NCBI RefSeq assembly: GCF_024158605.1
Contig: NZ_JAMZGM010000008.1
Span: forward strand, 19,722-83,721
Length of the DNA stretch: 64,000 bases
Direction of reading: 5' to 3'
Source: Sebaldella sp. S0638
GTDB taxonomy: Bacteria; Fusobacteriota; Fusobacteriia; Fusobacteriales; Leptotrichiaceae
The notes under the pieces were generated by a model. It did no database searches and was not told the DNA's origin. It worked only from the letters and a program-made list of their open reading frames with translations. Shown here piece by piece: positions 63,924-64,000 of the stretch (within the stretch, counting starts at the first letter, position 1; each line of letters opens with the position of its first letter). A program made the translations under genes and the position numbers.

Positions 63924-64000
63924 TGTAGTGCTATAGTAAAGTAGGAACACCAAAATCTAAACAATGATATAATAAAAAAAGAAAGAGGTGTTTTGAAATG
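63924..64000 (+). mobile_element. Left end of a probable insertion sequence (IS3/IS150-like), truncated by window
   Basis: Homology to the autotransporter stops exactly before TG at 63924. The 74 bp that follow begin TGTAGTGCTATAGTAAAGTA, a style of terminus seen in IS150-group IS3 elements (TG at the tip, then GTAGT/GTACTGC). A TATAAT (63968-63973), an SD (AAAGAGGTG) and an ATG at 63998-64000 follow, where orfA would start. Family call is from memory of IS termini and only the end is visible. Confidence 0.55.

Noticed and set aside
1-64000. CRISPR array, rRNA or tRNA gene
   Set aside because: No regularly spaced identical repeats with unique spacers and no rRNA- or tRNA-like stretch recognised; autotransporter repeats are coding and diverged.

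Overview
The window is AT-rich, with dense polycistronic operons, strong Shine-Dalgarno (SD) sites and many TTGACA/TATAAT-type promoters. Giant autotransporters with a shared N-terminal module (NKELKDLYLQG...KPEYLEWQ) point to the Fusobacteriota, probably Leptotrichiaceae. A large, sugar-catabolising, Sebaldella-like genome would fit best. That taxonomic call is inference from gene content and base composition, not proof.

Layout. (1) 1-7919, minus: N-terminal 2639 codons of a giant autotransporter (AT1) that runs off the left edge. (2) 8364-14413, minus: one operon of a PRD/PTS-controlled activator, a split ascorbate-type PTS (IIA, IIB, IIC) and a two-subunit transketolase, closed by a terminator. 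(3) 14838-31751, minus: two adjacent paralogous autotransporters (AT2, 2680 aa; AT3, 2735 aa), each with its own promoter. (4) 32338-34043, minus: a small secreted coiled-coil protein and a putative Rep-like winged-helix protein. (5) 34172-39004, plus: fructose-family PTS IIA, IIB and IIC plus a GH38 alpha-mannosidase, resembling a split mannosylglycerate (mngA/mngB) system. (6) 39031-42265, minus: a DKNYY lipoprotein, a phosphohexomutase and a PfkB-family kinase. (7) 42430-42680: a 52-residue membrane-protein gene on the plus strand. (8) 42749-49143, minus: a GntR-controlled sugar-acid-type cluster (IlvD/Edd dehydratase, TRAP transporter, RraA-like aldolase). (9) 49314-54483, minus: mannitol operon mtlR-mtlA-(IIA)-mtlD. 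(10) 54841-57572, plus: clpB behind a perfect CIRCE element. (11) 57588-61142, minus: a DUF4303-like protein, a CsaA-like tRNA-binding protein, treC and a DUF4431-like secreted protein. (12) 61333-62984, plus: a small unknown gene and rtcB. (13) 63301-63923, minus: the beta-barrel end of a fourth autotransporter. It is cut at 63923/63924 by what looks like the left end of an insertion sequence, whose first ORF starts at the last three bases of the window.

The main themes are surface display (four type V autotransporters and a small coiled-coil secreted protein) and uptake plus phosphorylation of carbohydrates (three PTS systems, one TRAP system, TreC, PfkB and phosphohexomutase).

The most striking observation is in mtlA. 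The IICB reading frame ends at A-AAA-AAG-TAG, a classical -1 slippery heptamer directly followed by a stop codon. The IIA domain continues without interruption in the -1 frame, with no ATG, GTG or TTG start before the domain is well under way. Either the cell makes both IICB and full-length IICBA by programmed frameshifting or slippage, or the A-run carries a mutation or sequencing error.
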